Below, one piece after another: positions 55,804 to 64,000 of a stretch of DNA of 64,000 nucleotides. A program made the translations under genes and the position numbers. Position 1 is the first letter of the stretch; each line of letters opens with the position of its first letter. The notes beneath the pieces were generated by a model, which worked only from the letters and a program-made list of their open reading frames with translations, was not told where the DNA came from and did not search any database. The stretch covers positions 11,842,690-11,906,689 of the forward strand of contig NC_092092.1 in the NCBI RefSeq assembly GCF_045679555.1, read 5' to 3'. Source of the stretch: Salvelinus alpinus (Eukaryota; Chordata; Actinopteri; Salmoniformes; Salmonidae).

Positions 55804-56138
55804 TGTCACGCCCTGACCTTAGAGATCCTTTATTCTCTATTTTGGGTTAGGTCGGGGTGTGACTAGGGTGGGCATTCTAGTTTCATAATTTCTAGGTTGG
55901 CTTGGTATGGTTCCCAATCAGAGGCAGCTGTCTATCGTTGTCTCTGATTGGAGATCATATTTAGGCAGCCTTTTCCCACCTGTTGTTGTGGGATCTTGTT
56001 TGTATATAGTTGCCTTGAGCACTGCATAGCTTCACGTTCGTTTTGTTCTTCATTGTTTTTTGCCAGTTCACGTAATAAAGATGATGAACCCAAACCACGC
56101 CTCATTTTGGTCCGATTCTTACAACAACGATCGTGACA
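55804..56138 (+). repeat. Right LTR (335 bp)
   Basis: Starts TGTCACG at 55804 after the polypurine tract and ends CGTGACA before AGTAG. Confidence 0.92.
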
Positions 56139-56235
56139 AGTAGGGCCTAATGAATTTATTTCAATTGACTTTTTTCCATCTATGAACTGAAATTGTCGCA
56201 TGTTGGGTATTATTTTTTTTGTTCATTATTATTTC

Positions 56236-56930
56236 CTTTTAGCTCCACAAAGTTGCAAATCATTTTTTTCTTAATGAGAAGACTGTAGGCTGGTGAGGTG
56301 TGACATGTGCGCGAGTTATCCTCACCAACACATGGGGCTGTATGGTCATCATCATTGGACATTGTTAAATAATGGGGTTCAAAGGGGATTTTCGAATTTT
56401 ATCAAGAGAAACTTATAGTTAGTGCATACATTTTCATACGTACTGGTGCCCTGTGGGAATCAAACATACAACCCTGGCATTGCAAAAACGACGCTCTATC
56501 AACTGAACCACACAAGCCCCAGGCATGTGTAAGCCTATGTATACAGGAGCGTATGTGCTATTGATATGGCTGCTAAGCTCTTTTGCCAGGTTTGCAATAG
56601 TATATTGATTGGCTATATCATGATATAAATATCCTAACATCCATTTACATCACAGGCAACACAATTACTTTTACAATTATGTTCAGACCTATGTATACAC
56701 TACTAAAATGTCAACTTTTGAAGGGATTGTTAGCAATAGTTACATGTAAGAACAACCTGTAATCATGCAGTAGGCCTACCTCAGCTTTAATATAACTGAT
56801 GTACTATCATAGTGTCCAAGCTATCAGTCATTGGTTGGCTCAGGTGCAGGTTAGCAGTGCTGTCAATATTATCCCCAAGACATATACAGTAGCAGCATAA
56901 ACTCCATCAAAGACTTGGCCTCTATTGGTT
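56236..56930. other. Unassigned intergenic DNA
   Basis: No exon, tRNA or transposon is supported. 56440-56515 (GCCCTGTGGGAATCAAAC...CTATCAACTGAACCACACAAGCCCC) resembles a degraded tRNA-like or SINE-head sequence on the minus strand. Confidence 0.35.
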
Positions 56931-56934
56931 GGCT

Positions 56935-57190
56935 TCGCTATAGTTAGGCTACTCATGGTGATGTATTGGTTGACCTAGCTAACTATAGCTAGGCTACTCA
57001 TGATAATGTATTGGTTGACCTAGCTAACTATAGCTAGGCTACTCATGATAATGTATTGGTTGACTTCACTATAGCTAGGCTACTCATGAAGATGTATTGG
57101 TTGTCCTAGCTAACTATAGCTAGGCTACTCATGATGACGTATTGGTTGACCTAGCTAATTATAGCTAGGCTACTCATTAAGATCTATTGC
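56935..57190. repeat. About 57-bp minisatellite
   Basis: About five units built on TGTATTGGTTGACCTAGC, TAACTATAGCTAGGC and TACTCATGATGA. One unit is shortened (CTTCACTATAGC). Confidence 0.85.
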
Positions 57191-58500
57191 TTGTTTGTTC
57201 TATGCCTTTGAAGCTGAGTTTCTTCTGAAAATAGCTAGAAATTGTAAAGTATTATTATTATTATTATTAGCAATCTATAAAGTATTTATTTTTCATTCAA
57301 TTGACTAAGCATCCCAATTGATGAAGTTATTTCACAGTTTAGTTGCAGACTTGTAATCCCATTGCACCATCTAGTGTAGGATGTGTACATTACCTGTTAA
57401 TGCAGACAGACAGCCATAAACAGACACACAGATACACACACACACGGACGCCCACACACACACAAATGCAGGCTGAGTCATCCGGCAACTGTGATGTGAC
57501 AGTTGATCAAGATCGTACAAAGATGTAAGAGTGTGAGAGTGTTAGGACCATCATTTATCATCCCCAATTACCCCCAGTGAGAATTCTGTACTTTAAAGGA
57601 AATTCCACCACTTTTTTACCTTATCTGTAAAAAGATAAGAAGAAAAGCTCCCATTATGATTTCATCAAAAGGTATTTCTTTTTAACTGTGATTTTGAAAC
57701 AGAGGGAAATTAATAATATGAGGTAAAAAGTGATCCTTTTTAATTTGCATGACACACACAAACACAAAAACACAAACACAAAAAAACTTCACGTCATAGA
57801 AAAGTTTTAATTAATGATACCAAAAGTCAATACAAAAGTCACCATTACACATACAAAATTAGACACAGCAAAAAAACGACCAAGCTCTCATAGGTAAAGC
57901 CCATCAATACACAGTAAATTAGTTCAGTTTTATAAATAACCAAAAATACTTCAACTTGATAGGCTAAGGTAAGACAAGGTACGGTAAGGTAAGGTACTCA
58001 GGCACATAAATGTCATATATGCGCGAACAGTAAATAATTTGCAACAGAGCAAACTTCAGATTAAGTCAAGATGTCAACATGTTTCATTTAGCCCTCACTC
58101 TTTTGACAGAAAGTAGCTAGGATTTCCAAGGTTTACATTTGTTAGTAGGTAGGCCTATCCTCTACTCAAGTTTAAAAAAAATACTTTTTAATGTATTTTT
58201 CATACAATACATAAACTAGTTATTGTAAAAAAAAAAAGAATATAAACTCAAATAGCATCGCTGTAATGCACACAGGTTTTAGATTATGGCTTTTATATGT
58301 TTATTCATCAAAATGTTTCATGAACATAGCAGCCTCCATTATAGAGATAGCAAGCTCACAGATTTAGCCTGAAACTTTGTAATAATTCTTTAGATGTTGT
58401 TTACAACAACTTTATTTGTCAAATTACAAATTATAATAGATTACAGGGTCTTTAAACATTTCATAAAAAAATACAAACAAATTTGCTAAACAAATTGAGG
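57191..58500. other. Unassigned intergenic DNA with short simple repeats
   Basis: ATT triplets at about 57250-57272, a CA-rich tract at about 57420-57465, A-rich tracts near 57760 and 58210, and GGTAA repeats near 57965-58000. No gene seen. Confidence 0.45.
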
Positions 58501-58507
58501 GGTGACC

Positions 58508-58625
58508 ATGAAAAAGAAATGGTGCAAAAACACTACATTTTGGGGTGACCAATCAGAAAGTCTGGTGCAAAGAATGCATAATTTTGGGGTGACCAATCAA
58601 AAAGTATGGTGCAAAAACAATCAAC
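58508..58625. repeat. Tandem repeat, about 47-bp unit
   Basis: Two and a half units of TTTTGGGGTGACCAATCA..AAGT.TGGTGCAAA, first seen at about 58515. Confidence 0.75.
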
Positions 58626-58821
58626 ACCAGGGGGCAGTATATGGTAAGAAAATGTACCATCAGCATTGCCCAAGTGGAGTACCAACCCTTTATTCCTGTG
58701 TACTTCTGTGAGCAATGCAGAATTCTTTACATTGGATTTTTTGTATTGCTATTTGGCTCAGAATCCAACCAATGCCAACCAAAGCCATCCAAATGTAGGA
58801 GCAATTACTATCATTCTTTAA

Positions 58822-59015
58822 AGGGATAGTGAAGCATTTTTTCATGCTAGCTGTTCCTGTAGCTGTTCCTGTAGACTTCCAGTCATTGTGCCAACGCTAG
58901 TTAGCAATTGCTCCAGAACCTACCTTCAAACTGCCTGCAGAGACATACAAATGGTATCCATGAGTTCATCTGACTCTGGGTAAGTACAAAAAGGCCAAAA
59001 TGTTGTACTATCCCT
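58822..59015. mobile_element. piggyBac-like MITE with TTAA target sites
   Basis: 194 bp between TTAA (58818-58821) and TTAA (59016-59019). The termini AGGGATAGTG and, reversed, AGGGATAGTA match. A short direct repeat TAGCTGTTCCTG lies inside. No coding frame. Confidence 0.75.
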
Positions 59016-59021
59016 TTAAAG

Positions 59022-59708
59022 CAAAATGGAGCCCATGACATAACAAGCAGAATGTGAGAAGAACAGAATGAATACGTTTTTTCCCCTCTAAAGCCGGTTT
59101 ATACCTGCTGCTAATATGGGTCCTGTGTCCTGATCTTGTCCACTTTCTGATTCTTCCCAAATTTTCAGAAATGTAGTCTCTTATCCGTCCACTGTGCATG
59201 CATTGTGACCAGATTTCCTGGCCCCTCCCTGTATGCAAATTATTTCACAGCTATTCCTTCAAAATAATATTTATTTATTTATTTTAAGACACATATTGAT
59301 GACATAAGTCAATGGTGCCATCTGTCCAGATTCGTCTACACAGATATTTCCAAACCCAACGTGTGCCTGACTACCTAAGAAGCTGGTCAGGAAGATTCGA
59401 TCACAATCAGATCACAGTCTTATAACTGTCTACACCTGTCTAAAAATGTGGGGACAGTCAAAATGTGGACAAGATCAGGACAAAGGACCAGGTTAGAATC
59501 AGGTATAAACTGGGCTTGATAAAAGTCATGAAAGGATGCACATGAGTATCTTTGCTATATACATGTTAAGAGGTACTTCCTGTTTCCGTGACTAATGGGA
59601 AACACTGTAAAATGTGATCTTCCTGAGATTGGAAAGATTTGCTGTTTTTCTTTGAGATTTATGCATCAACTCCAGACTGTTTGATTGCCTGCCTGCTGCC
59701 ATGTTGGG
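59022..59708 (-). other. col21a1 3' flank / probable 3' UTR
   Basis: Sequence directly downstream of the col21a1 stop on the minus strand. Overlapping AATAAA words occur at about 59270-59284, roughly 430 bp after the stop, and are the nearest plausible poly(A) signals. Confidence 0.45.
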
Positions 59709-59899
59709 TCAATAGTTTGGTCCTTTACTGAAAGGATCCCTGCTCCTCATCATGACACCGTAACACATGGATAGATGACACACCCCCGGCTGGCCCGGGA
59801 CCCCAGGGTTACCTCTCTTACCCTCCTCCCCGTTTAAGCCAGGGGGTCCTGGCTTCCCTGGATGACCTGGTTTACTGTACCCCTGGGGACCCATTTGAC
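59709..59899 (-). CDS. col21a1: col21a1 last coding exon
   Basis: 191 bp: [14 protein letters not shown] through GVPGQPG, then the two-cysteine tail and TGA at 59709-59711. Acceptor TTTCCCAG. Confidence 0.92.
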
Positions 59900-62800
59900 C
59901 TGGGAAAGTAGACAATTACAAATTAGATGTTTCTCTTGTGGTTCCAAAACATGTCCTACTGGTTTGCCAACAATTCCTAATCCTGTTATTTGATCACTTT
60001 TGATTGAAAAAGGGTAGCTAAGGTCCCAGAAGGCTTACTATGTGTTTATCTGCAGAAGAGGGAAAAGGGTCGCAATAGATCTGAAATGAATCCCAGAAAG
60101 TACTATCCAACAGCTTGGACTGAGGACATGATTGGACACTATGCAGTGACTCAGATGCATCAATCTTAAGAACATTCTCCTGATTCCATTTCTATCTTAA
60201 CTAAATAACTGAATAGACATAACTGCACTGAGTGTACAAAACATACAGAACACCTTCCTAATATTGAGTTGCACCCTTCCTTTTGCCCTCAGAACAGCCT
60301 AATTTTTTTGACACAAACCGGTGCACCTGGCACCTACTACCATACCCCGTTCAAAGGCACTTGCATCTTTTGTCTTGCCCATTCACCCTGTGAATGGTAC
60401 ACATACACAATCCATTTCTCAATTGTCTCAAGGCTTAAAAATACTTCTTTAACCTGTCTCCTTCCCTTCATCTACACTGATTGAAGTGGATTTAACAGGT
60501 GACATCAATAAGGGATCTTAGTCTATCTCATGGAAAGAGTAGGTGTTCATAATGTTTCGTATACTCAGTGTAAATTGCATATATCCAATTGAATGAACAG
60601 TAGCGTACCATACATAGTAAACATGTATTATATTCTTATTATTACCTGGAGGCCCTGGTGTTCCCGGATCTCCAATCTCTGTTCTTCCTTGACTGCCCTT
60701 CTCACCCTTTAATCCAGGATCTCCTGGAAACACAAATAGAATGCTATGTGTTCCAGACAGTACAAATATAATGCAATGTGTTCCAGATAGAACAAATAGA
60801 ATGCAATGTGTTCCAGACAGTACAAATATAATGCAATGTGTTCCAGACAATATAAATAGAATGCAATGTGTTCCAGACAGTACAAATGGAATGCAATGTG
60901 TTTCAGATAGAACAAATAGAATGCAATGTGTTCCAGACAGTAGAAATATAATGCAATGTGTTCCAGACAATACAAATAGAATGCAATGTGTTCCAGACAG
61001 TACAAATAGAATGCAATGTGTTCCAGACAGTACAAATAGAATGCAATGTGTTCCAGATAGAACAAATAGACTGCAATGTGTTCCAGACAGTAGAAATATA
61101 ATGCAATGTGTTCCAGACAATACAAATAGAATGCAATGTGTTCCAGACAGTACAAATATAATGCAATGTGTTCCAGATAGAACAAATAGAATGCAATGTG
61201 TTCCAGACAGTACAAATATAATGCAATGTGTTCCAGACAATACAAATAGAATGCAATGTGTTCCAGACAGTACAAATGGAATGCAATGTGTTTCAGATAG
61301 AACAAATAGAATGCAATGTGTTCCAGACAGTAGAAATATAATGCAATGTGTTCCAGACAATACAAATAGAATGCAATGTGTTCCAGACAGTACAAATAGA
61401 ATGCAATGTGTTCCAGACAGTACAAATAGAATGCAATGTGTTCCAGATAGAACAAATAGACTGCAATGTGTTCCAGACAGTAGAAATATAATGCAATGTG
61501 TTCCAGACAATACAAATAGAATGCAATGTGTTCCAGACAGTACAAATATAATGCAATGTGTTCCAGACAGTACAAATAGAATGCAATGTGTTCCAGATAG
61601 AACAAATAGAATGCAATGTGTTCCAGATAGAACAAATAGAATGTAATGTGTTCCAGCTAGAACAAATAGAATGCAATGTGTTCCAGATAGAACAAATAGA
61701 ATGCAATGTGTTCCAGACAGTGTAAATAGAATGCAATGTGTTCCAGATAGAACAAATAGAATGTAATGTGTTCCAGATAGAACAAATAGACTGCAATGTG
61801 TTCCAGATAGAAAATAATAGAATGCAATGTGTTCCAGACAGTACAAATATAATGCAATGTGTTCCAGATAGAACACATAGAATGCAATGTGTTCCAGACA
61901 GTACAAATAGAATGCAATGTGTTCCAGATAGAACACATAGAATGCAATGTGTTCCAGATAGAACACATAGAATGCAATGTGTTCCAGACAGTACAAATAT
62001 AATGCAATGTGTTCCAGATAGAACACATAGAATGTAATGTGTTCCAGACAGTACAAATAGAATGTAATGTGTTCCAGGCAGTACAAATATAATGCAATGT
62101 GTTCCAGATAGAACACATAGAATGCAATGTGTTCCAGACAGTACAAATAGAATGCAATGTGTTCCAGACAGTACAAATAGAATGCAGTGTGTTCCAGACA
62201 GTACAAACACATTTTAAAATCTTATTTGACTAAAGGAAAAAGCTAGGCCTATGTTTATATTCTACTCTACTGTTTACCTGTACATACTGCACAGATTAAT
62301 TGAGTCCTAAAGCCTATTTATTACCTTTCAAGCCAAGCATCCCAGGATGCCCAGGTCGACCTGGATGGCCTGGCTGTCCACTGGAACCAGGGTTCCCAGG
62401 AAAGCCTGTAGATCCTTGGGGCCCAACCGGGCCTGGTGCCCCCGGAGTCCCATCCCTGGTCTGACAGTGGTCACAGTTACTCAGCTGCTGGTTACTGAGA
62501 AGTAGTGAAGGCATCTCCACTGGGATGAAAACACAATGGAGAGGGCTCAGATATAGGTGTACTATACAGAATACAGCAATGATCAAACATAATCAATACT
62601 CACATCTAAGTACCTCTCTGCATATTTCCTGAATTATTTGCTTGGACATCTCCCTTCCCTGTGGAAATGTGACATGATTGATGGCATCATGCAAAATGTA
62701 TGAGTCAATTAATACAAATGGCATAGACATTGATGGAACAGTGAACGATTGTTGTTGAAAAGTGACATGTTGAGTAGTTGTTGATGACCAAGGATGGTCA

Positions 62801-63704
62801 GTGTACTGGTGATTGTACTGGTGAGGTACATACAGGTCTCCCCTCTAGTCCAGGTGGCCCAAGAGGGCCAACGTCCCCGCTCTGTCCTCGAGGCCCAGGC
62901 GGGCCTGTCTGCCCAGATAGTCCTGGCTGGCCTTGGTGACCTCCCAGTCCCCTCTGACCGGGGTCTCCTGTTGTCCCTTTCTGGCTTCCACAAGAGCATA
63001 GTATAAGTACACACACACTGCTCTAGATGGTGATGTATGCTTGGCTATTCAGGGCTACAGCTACTTACAGTAGTCAATGACAAACTTACCTCTCCTTTTT
63101 GTCCCGATGAGCCATTAGAGCCCTGTCAATCAAAGTCATAATGGCTGATTATTAGTAATGTTCATTAATTATAATGTAATTGGAATTGAATGAGATGGAA
63201 ATACAACTAACTTCCATATCCTCTAGATGTGGATAAAGGGAAAACATGCTGTTTAAATTGATATTGTCAATGGAAAAGTGATCGTCAGAAGTCAATTTGA
63301 GAGTTGTTCTGATACTTCCAAATTCACAATCCAATTTCTGTACATGAATGTATTAGATCAGTGCTAGTCTATAATATGAAATAAATACATTGTGACAAGA
63401 GGAAAATATTCACATTTACAAATTATTTAGGCTATTGAAGAACCACTATAATGTGGTGAGAAAGGTTTCTGTAGCACTATAATGTGGTGAGAAAAGTCTA
63501 CTGTAGCACTTGCAAGCAGTAAATATTATGTAACTGGGCTTCCGAGGCCACTGGACAATCAACTGTCCAATTGGTCAAAATGCTCTTGTATAGCCATTAT
63601 AGAATTCATTCATTATTGTAAAAAATGTTTTTGATGTAATCATAGGAAGGGGAACTTACATGATTCCCTGGAATTCCCATATCTCCCTTTTCACCTCTCA
63701 ATCC
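59709..63704 (-). CDS. col21a1: Collagen type XXI alpha 1, C-terminal part (7 exons, 5' end outside window)
   Basis: COL21A1 is a FACIT-class collagen that associates with fibrils in the extracellular matrix. The seven exons join in phase to 247 codons plus stop. In order: Gly-X-Y ([34 protein letters not shown] to LEGRP), a non-collagenous break ([37 protein letters not shown]), a second triple-helix segment ([13 protein letters not shown] to GVPGQPG) and the tail [24 protein letters not shown]. The break and the two-cysteine tail ending RDPF.KGPNY are what I recall for COL21A1 rather than other FACITs. All exon ends have GT/AG. The upstream exons continue past 64000. Confidence 0.92.
60226..60570. 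mobile_element. Tc1/mariner-like MITE (col21a1 intron)
   Basis: The ends are CACTGAGTGTACAAAACAT and, reversed, CACTGAGTATACGAAACAT. 345 bp. Interior shared with 34477-34643. No coding frame. Confidence 0.8.
60646..60723 (-). CDS. col21a1: col21a1 exon ([27 protein letters not shown])
   Basis: 78-bp phase-1 exon. The acceptor TTTGTGTTTCCAG lies within 5 bp of the 30-bp minisatellite. TEIG is a one-residue imperfection in Gly-X-Y, as is common in FACITs. Confidence 0.9.
60727..62208. repeat. 30-bp minisatellite, about 49 units, in a col21a1 intron
   Basis: Unit TTCCAGACAGTACAAATAGA + ATGCAATGTG with recurrent variants (ACAG/ATAG/ACAA; TACAAATA/AACAAATA/TAGAAATA). A 13-unit block of 390 bp is duplicated (60751-61140 and 61141-61530) with one difference seen. 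One 1-bp shift occurs near 61812. It fills the intron almost from the acceptor of the 60646-60723 exon to within about 115 bp of the next exon's donor. Confidence 0.97.
62325..62519 (-). CDS. col21a1: col21a1 exon ([19 protein letters not shown] and Gly-X-Y)
   Basis: 195 bp: end of the break with the CDHC pair, then GTPGAPG to GMLGLKG. Acceptor ATCCCAG, donor GTAATA. Confidence 0.92.
62604..62658 (-). CDS. col21a1: col21a1 exon ([18 protein letters not shown])
   Basis: 55 bp encoding most of the non-collagenous break. Acceptor TTTCCACAG; donor GTGAGT gives phase 1 and fits the next exon. An earlier GTACTT donor would break the frame. Confidence 0.88.
62834..62980 (-). CDS. col21a1: col21a1 exon (KGTTGDPG to LEGRP)
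   Basis: 147 bp, phase 0 on both sides, 49 codons of Gly-X-Y. Acceptor GAAGCCAG, donor GTATGT. Confidence 0.9.
63090..63122 (-). CDS. col21a1: col21a1 exon ([11 protein letters not shown])
   Basis: 33-bp phase-0 exon. Acceptor ATTGACAG, donor GTAAGT. Confidence 0.9.
63123..63659. other. col21a1 intron
   Basis: Short direct repeat ACTATAATGTGGTGAGAAA (twice at about 63446-63495). No further exon recognised. Confidence 0.6.
63660..63704 (-). CDS. col21a1: col21a1 exon ([15 protein letters not shown])
   Basis: 45-bp phase-0 Gly-X-Y exon. Acceptor CTCTACAG, donor GTAAGT. Confidence 0.92.
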
Positions 63705-64000
63705 CTGTAGAGAAAATTAAACTAGCAATTATGGTTTTTGTTTTTAGTCATTCTGTTTGTGATTAAATGTAAGGTCTTCAGTAATCAAATTAGTGAGATT
63801 TTACAAGAAGGTTGTTGCTATGTCCATGACAGTCAGTTTAATGATATTTCCATCCAGAGACTTAGTACAAGTGACTTCTTAATTAACCGCAGTTCTGTGG
63901 TGACATTGTCATTTGACTCAATACGCTTCCTAGTTTCCCCCCAAAAGATCATAGCTGTCCCTGTTTTCCATTACTTTTGAATTAAGCGGTTGTTCAACAT
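63705..64000. other. col21a1 intron, cut by window edge
   Basis: No exon recognised. Confidence 0.5.

Larger units (their letters stand above)
53810..56138 (+). mobile_element. Complete non-autonomous LTR retroelement, TGTCACG type, target duplication AGTAG
   Basis: 2329 bp with two 335-bp LTRs (53810-54144; 55804-56138), both TGTCACG...CGTGACA, and AGTAG at 53805-53809 and 56139-56143. A polypurine tract (GGGGGGAGGGGG) lies at about 55787-55799 just before the right LTR, as in retroviral-type replication. The interior holds a Gag-like ORF and a 393-codon proline-rich ORF, with no protease, RT, RNase H or integrase motif. No standard TGG primer-binding site follows the left LTR; the text there is GAAGATCCCACCACCC. 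It must depend on enzymes from another element. Confidence 0.92.
52820..56230 (+). mobile_element. Tc1-derived non-autonomous element carrying two LTR insertions
   Basis: Pieces at 52820-52974, 53352-53809 and 56139-56230 join into one element related to 10633-11653 (TTGAACAAAAATATGAATGC start; AAGAAGCTGATTAAACAGCATGATC; ATGCCACTGATATCCCAAG; CGCATGTTGGGTATTA...TTTGTTCATTA end). Only a transposase N-terminal remnant remains, then AGCTGATGAAACTGAGGGGTATTTC leads to a different tail. The two interruptions each carry their own 5-bp target duplication. Confidence 0.8.

Noticed and set aside
60727-62208. CRISPR-like array of 30-bp repeats
   Set aside because: There are no unique spacers, the units are contiguous, and the region is a vertebrate intron.
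60518-62212. 564-codon open frame joining a collagen exon to [10 protein letters not shown] repeats
   Set aside because: The 30-bp period keeps every frame open. The true exon has a good acceptor at 60724-60725, and read-through from the upstream exon meets TAG five codons past its end. It is intron, not protein.

Overview
This is vertebrate nuclear DNA, and the repeat content points to a salmonid fish (trout, salmon or char). The evidence is a dense mix of several Tc1-like families (including the Sleeping Beauty-related type), L2-type LINE tails, tRNA-derived SINEs that end in the salmonid-style AGTTAAATAAA tail, and the large TGTCACG-type LTR elements. The species cannot be read from the window.

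Two genes lie on the minus strand. bmp5 is complete in seven exons (19799-51943). The splice sites join in frame to give 457 codons: a signal peptide, a TGF-beta prodomain, an R-S-V-R cleavage site at residues 315-318 and a seven-cysteine mature domain. The 3' end of col21a1 (collagen XXI alpha 1) occupies 59709-63704 in seven exons: Gly-X-Y repeats, a short non-collagenous interruption with the NCDHC motif, and the C-terminal [15 protein letters not shown] tail. The 5' end of col21a1 runs off the right edge. From memory, BMP5 and COL21A1 are also tandem neighbours in human, so the order looks like old synteny. The two proteins are a secreted BMP ligand and an extracellular-matrix FACIT collagen; they share no operon-like logic.

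Layout. 1-2333: minus-strand, partly broken LTR retroelement cut by the left edge. 2350-13511: stacked transposons (an intact Tc1 with a 340-aa transposase inside an older Tc1; an L2 LINE inside another LINE, with target duplication; a deleted Tc1; a LINE end; a TIR element). 13512-19798: mostly unique DNA downstream of bmp5, with a 21-bp minisatellite, a SINE and a hAT-like element with a perfect 8-bp target duplication. 19799-51943: bmp5, with most repeats in introns 1-3. 51944-59708: the bmp5-col21a1 interval, holding a Tc1-derived element hit twice by TGTCACG-type LTR elements. 59709-64000: col21a1 exons, with a 1.5-kb, 30-bp minisatellite beside a splice acceptor.

The strongest candidates for something little described are (1) the non-autonomous LTR family whose open reading frame starts inside the LTR and continues into a proline-rich coding minisatellite, with protein motifs kept between copies whose DNA has diverged; and (2) a 380-bp block in bmp5 intron 2, present twice and almost identical while the rest of the duplication has drifted, which may be a regulatory element. 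Identity figures are counts by eye; no alignments or searches were run.
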